From NCBI GenBank assembly GCA_002411175.1, contig DHRN01000054.1, positions 11,331-37,042 on the forward strand: a stretch of DNA of 25,712 nt, given 5' to 3'. The stretch comes from Anaerolineaceae bacterium UBA5311 (GTDB lineage: Bacteria > Chloroflexota > Anaerolineae > Anaerolineales > Anaerolineaceae). A model generated the notes under the pieces. That model was not told where the DNA came from. It saw nothing but the letters and a program-made list of their open reading frames with translations, and did no database searches. Below, in pieces: positions 23,081 through 25,712 of this stretch. A program made the translations under genes and the position numbers. How positions within the stretch are numbered: position 1 is the stretch's first letter; every line of letters begins with the position of its first letter.

Positions 23081-23132
23081 ATTGTGGAGGGGCAGCACGA
23101 TCGCGCCAATGGAAATAACATGCCTCTGCAAT
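23081..23132. repeat. Third hairpin of the repeat chain, variant copy
   Basis: ATTGTGGAGG (23081-23090) and CCTCTGCAAT (23123-23132) correspond to ATTGGAGG and CCTCCAAT of the other copies. Both arms carry an extra TG at matching places, which as RNA gives two G-U pairs and keeps the stem. The loop matches 4714-4747 closely. The other two hairpins of the chain are missing here. Confidence 0.7.
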
Positions 23133-23502
23133 ACCGGTTTCGCTGTTACAAACTTCTCGCCCTTCGGTGTTTGTTCCATATCTTGTCGTAGGGAACGCGG
23201 CTTGTCCCGTTCCGGTGAAGCCATCTTTTTGCGGTACACTTGCCCCTTCCGTTTTCCGTTGCGTTGATCGTGAATTTTGTGGAAGGGGTCAAGCCCCTTC
23301 CCTACTTAATGATAACAATTATCACATGGGAACGCGGCTTGTCCCGTTCCTGCGAAGTCGGAAAGCTTCTTCTTGGGAAAGGTTCAGATTCTTCACTTCG
23401 TTCAGAATGACAAAACCCAGTTGCTATTCCCTGCTCCCTGCTCCCTGGTCCCTGTTCGTGGTTGCCATGCTGTCCCCTACGCTGTGCTTTCATTCACACA
23501 AA
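23133..23502. repeat. Repeat mosaic downstream of mocA
   Basis: The region contains two degraded array units (CGTAGGGAACGCGGC near 23187 and GGGAACGCGGCTTG near 23326). A perfect hairpin lies between them (GGAAGGGG at 23281-23288 with CCCCTTCC at 23294-23301). An inverted copy of the TCATTCTGAACGAAG element follows (about 23380-23425), then CCCTGCTCCCTG short tandems (about 23428-23458) and GTCCCCTAC. Apart from the order of modules, nothing suggests a gene. Confidence 0.7.
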
Positions 23503-23534
23503 ATTAACAGATTTTCCTATATTGAGAATTGCTG
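23503..23534 (+). repeat. 32-base end sequence of repeat element, copy B
   Basis: Same length and orientation as copy A at 4833-4864 and closer still to the inverse of copy C at 25601-25632 (about 28 of 32 by eye). The -10-like box of the next gene starts 39 bases beyond its end, exactly as for copy A. Confidence 0.75.
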
Positions 23535-23570
23535 CTAAAGTTTTGGAAATCAAGATAAATAACACATAGG

Positions 23571-23579
23571 TGTTATAAT
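23571..23579 (+). promoter_or_regulatory. Extended -10 promoter of the Asp-box protein gene
   Basis: TGTTATAAT contains a perfect TATAAT (23574-23579) with the TGn extension. No good -35 hexamer is at standard spacing, which is usual for extended -10 promoters. Transcription would start near 23586, giving a leader of about 80 bases. Confidence 0.55.
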
Positions 23580-23665
23580 CGACCAATGTACTTTGGTTGT
23601 AACGCGCAAAGAGACCATCCGTATATTAAAAACTAAATAGACAGACCAAAGAAAGTCGGTGTAAA

Positions 23666-25588
23666 TTGAAAAAAATAGCCCCAGTACTGATTATTTTTCT
23701 TTTGTTTTTCAGTTTATTACCAAGTAAAACTGCCGAAGCCTACGACCAAATTTATTGGAAAAAATCAGACAAAGGTATTAATGGCGCCTGGGTGGACACG
23801 ATTGTGATAAACTCGCTTAACCCCTCAATCCTTTACGCTGGCACTCACTATTCCGGAGTGTTTAAAAGCGAGGATGGAGGGTTTTCCTGGAAAGCTGTCA
23901 ACAACGGTTTATCCTCACTCGAGATTACCACCCTGGGAATCGACCCAGTAAATACACAAATTCTTTACACTGCCAACAGTGATGGTAAATTATTTAAGAG
24001 TGTCAATGCAGGGCTATATTGGCAAGTTTTAGACACACCGTTTACAGAAATCAGATCTTTCGCAATCGACCCGAATAATACAAATAAGATCTATGTGGGC
24101 ACAAAAGACGCTGGCCTTTACAAAAGCACCGATGCAGGAACGACCTGGAAATCCATGGGGTTTGCCAGCGGCTCTGTCGGTTCCATAGCAATTGACCCTG
24201 GAGATCCCAATATCATCTATGCCAGTATCTCTGCTGATGGTGTTTTCAAAAGCATAAATGGCGGAGAGGATTGGGTTCAAAAATTGGATATCTCCGGAGT
24301 ATATATCCTGATTACTGACCCTAAAGATCCGGATATAGTTTATGCTGGCACCCCGAATTCGAAGATCTATAAAAGTATCAACGGCGGGGATAGCTGGGTG
24401 CAGTCGACCAACGGGCTGATCGCCTCGAACTTAACGTCGCTGGCAGTTACTCAAAGTAACCCTGAAGTATTGTATGCGGGAACGGATTCTGGTATCTTCA
24501 AGAGCGTTGACAAGGGAGAGAATTGGTTCAAATCCACTGATGGTCTTGGTGACCAGTGGGTCTATACCATCGCGGTCGACCCGGATTCTGCAAATATCGT
24601 TTATTCCGGAACATTCGACCAGGGGGTGTTTAAAACAGAGGACTCTGGTGCGAATTGGTCGGTGTTTACCGATGGCATTACAGGACTGTCTATCCATGAT
24701 ATCGCGATCGATCCGCTTGATCCAAAAATTCTTTATGCCGGAACACGTGTTGGGGTTTATAGAAGCATTGATGCGGGTGGAAATTGGGTCAAGTCGTCCA
24801 ACGGTTTGGACGATGAGTGGATCTCAGCCTTGGTTATCAATCCGCAGCAACCAGGCACACTATATGCCGCAACTGAGTCGGGAGTTTATAAAAGCATCAA
24901 TTCCGGGAACGATTGGGAAATTACGAATCAGGATTTTGTGTTCAATGCTTACTCTCTGGCGATCGACGCTATTGATCCCGATGTGCTCTATGCAGGATCA
25001 TCCGGGGGCATTTATAAAAGTGAGGACGGGGGATCGACCTGGACCCCTTATATTGGTTGGGCGAACTTTGCAGTGAATAAGTTGGTTATCGACCCGAACA
25101 ACCCGGATGTTCTTTACGCGGTAACATCCGAGCGCATCTATAGAAGTATAGATGGAGGAGTCATCTGGAAACCAAGAAGCGCCGGACTGGATCTTTACCA
25201 GGTTTCTTCGATGGCAATCGACCCTTCAGATAGCAATACCCTCTATGCCGGTGGCTCCAACGGAGTGTATAAAAGCATAGACGCTGGGAATAGCTGGGAA
25301 AACGTGAGTAGCGGGCTGCCTGGTGGTTCGATCCATGATTTGGTAATCCACCCGCTGGATACGAATAATATTTATGTGGGTTCCAGCCATGGTCATATTT
25401 ATCAAAGTAATAATAACGGTGAAACCTGGCACCCTGCTTATCAAGGGCTGCGAGCCTATTTTGTCAATAAGCTGGCAATCGACCCAGTTGACGGAACATC
25501 ACTTTATGCCGGAACGTATCATGGCGGTTTGTATAAAGGGTTCCATTTACACCATGCTAATTATCTGCCCTTGACAATACGACCATAA
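23666..25588 (+). CDS. Secreted beta-propeller protein with 13 Asp-box (BNR/sortilin-like) repeats
   Basis: A 640-residue protein with a clear signal peptide (MKKIAPVLIIFLLFFSLLPS, probable cleavage after AEA at 25). The rest is a run of units of about 43-50 residues, each with an IDPxxPxILYAGT-like strand and an Asp box of the form (F/Y)KSxDxGxxW. I count 13 Asp boxes and a final incomplete unit (GLYKGFH). This fits a large or double beta-propeller of the VPS10/sortilin type. Function is unknown; surface binding or glycan contact is possible. The tail NYLPLTIRP resembles a tail I recall from other secreted Chloroflexota proteins. The start is TTG at 23666, with no clear ribosome binding site; the intact signal peptide supports it. 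Repeat ends flank the gene in inverted orientation. Confidence 0.85.
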   Translation: MKKIAPVLIIFLLFFSLLPSKTAEAYDQIYWKKSDKGINGAWVDTIVINSLNPSILYAGTHYSGVFKSEDGGFSWKAVNNGLSSLEITTLGIDPVNTQILYTANSDGKLFKSVNAGLYWQVLDTPFTEIRSFAIDPNNTNKIYVGTKDAGLYKSTDAGTTWKSMGFASGSVGSIAIDPGDPNIIYASISADGVFKSINGGEDWVQKLDISGVYILITDPKDPDIVYAGTPNSKIYKSINGGDSWVQSTNGLIASNLTSLAVTQSNPEVLYAGTDSGIFKSVDKGENWFKSTDGLGDQWVYTIAVDPDSANIVYSGTFDQGVFKTEDSGANWSVFTDGITGLSIHDIAIDPLDPKILYAGTRVGVYRSIDAGGNWVKSSNGLDDEWISALVINPQQPGTLYAATESGVYKSINSGNDWEITNQDFVFNAYSLAIDAIDPDVLYAGSSGGIYKSEDGGSTWTPYIGWANFAVNKLVIDPNNPDVLYAVTSERIYRSIDGGVIWKPRSAGLDLYQVSSMAIDPSDSNTLYAGGSNGVYKSIDAGNSWENVSSGLPGGSIHDLVIHPLDTNNIYVGSSHGHIYQSNNNGETWHPAYQGLRAYFVNKLAIDPVDGTSLYAGTYHGGLYKGFHLHHANYLPLTIRP

Positions 25589-25600
25589 GACCCAGGACGA

Positions 25601-25632
25601 CAGCAATTCTCAATATGGAAAAATCTGTTTAT
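25601..25632 (-). repeat. 32-base end sequence of repeat element, copy C (inverted)
   Basis: The reverse complement matches copies A and B over all 32 bases with few differences. It begins 12 bases after the stop codon of the Asp-box protein gene. Confidence 0.75.
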
Positions 25633-25712
25633 TTTTTTGGTGTAGGGGACGGCTGCCACGCCGTCCCGAGAACAGCCGTAGGGCGTGATTGGAGGTGCCG
25701 GATATTTCCATT
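25633..25712 (-). repeat. Repeat element, inverted copy running off the window
   Basis: Inverted order of the modules seen at 4748-4832: the palindrome (GGGACGG 25646-25652 with CCGTCCC 25661-25667), CCGTAGGGCG, then ATTGGAGG (25688-25695), the first-met arm of the third hairpin. The remainder lies beyond the window. Confidence 0.75.

Noticed and set aside
23281..23301. GGAAGGGG/CCCCTTCC hairpin as terminator of mocA
   Set aside because: It is more than 200 bases after the stop, has no T-run and looks like another module of the repeat mosaic.

Overview
The window looks like a bacterial chromosome segment, most likely from a Chloroflexota/Anaerolineae-type organism. That assignment is an inference. 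It rests on a RodZ-like protein with two helix-turn-helix domains, coenzyme F420 genes in a non-actinobacterial setting, a secreted beta-propeller protein ending in a YLPL tail, and dense intergenic repeat mosaics. No rRNA or tRNA gene was seen, and base composition looks close to balanced by eye.

Layout. Positions 1-873 are a non-coding repeat mosaic. On the minus strand, 874-4068 carries rplI (L9), a RodZ-like membrane protein and rimO. A second repeat element fills about 4250-4864. From 4948 to 23062 sixteen plus-strand genes are packed almost without gaps: methylmalonyl-CoA mutase catalytic chain, methylmalonyl-CoA epimerase, an SsnA-like aminohydrolase, NADPH:F420 reductase, cofE, cofD, cofC, an LLM-type (F420/flavin) oxidoreductase, a hotdog thioesterase, a YgfM-like protein, an XdhD-like [2Fe-2S]/Mo fusion, a CBS-domain family II pyrophosphatase, an XdhC-family Mo-cofactor chaperone, a FAD/[2Fe-2S] fusion, an XdhA-like Mo subunit and mocA. 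A third repeat element (23081-23534) precedes a secreted protein with 13 Asp-box repeats (23666-25588). A fourth, inverted repeat copy starts at 25601 and runs off the window.

How the genes may work together. ssnA, ygfM-like and xdhD-like form the core of the selenium-dependent molybdenum hydroxylase (purine catabolism) locus known from enterobacteria and clostridia. Here that core is split by a block for the late steps of F420 synthesis plus F420-using enzymes. A second complete molybdenum hydroxylase (FAD/FeS plus Mo), its maturation factor XdhC and its cofactor cytidylyltransferase MocA follow. CofC and MocA both release pyrophosphate, and a pyrophosphatase lies between them. The simplest reading is one long operon for oxidation of a purine-like or other N-heterocyclic substrate, with F420 available as an electron carrier. 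This linkage is inferred from gene order only.

The repeats are unusual. They are modular, with an alternating 43/38-base array, a chain of three abutting hairpins, a GC-rich palindrome and a 32-base end sequence present three times. In two copies the 32-base end lies exactly 39 bases upstream of a -10-like box.
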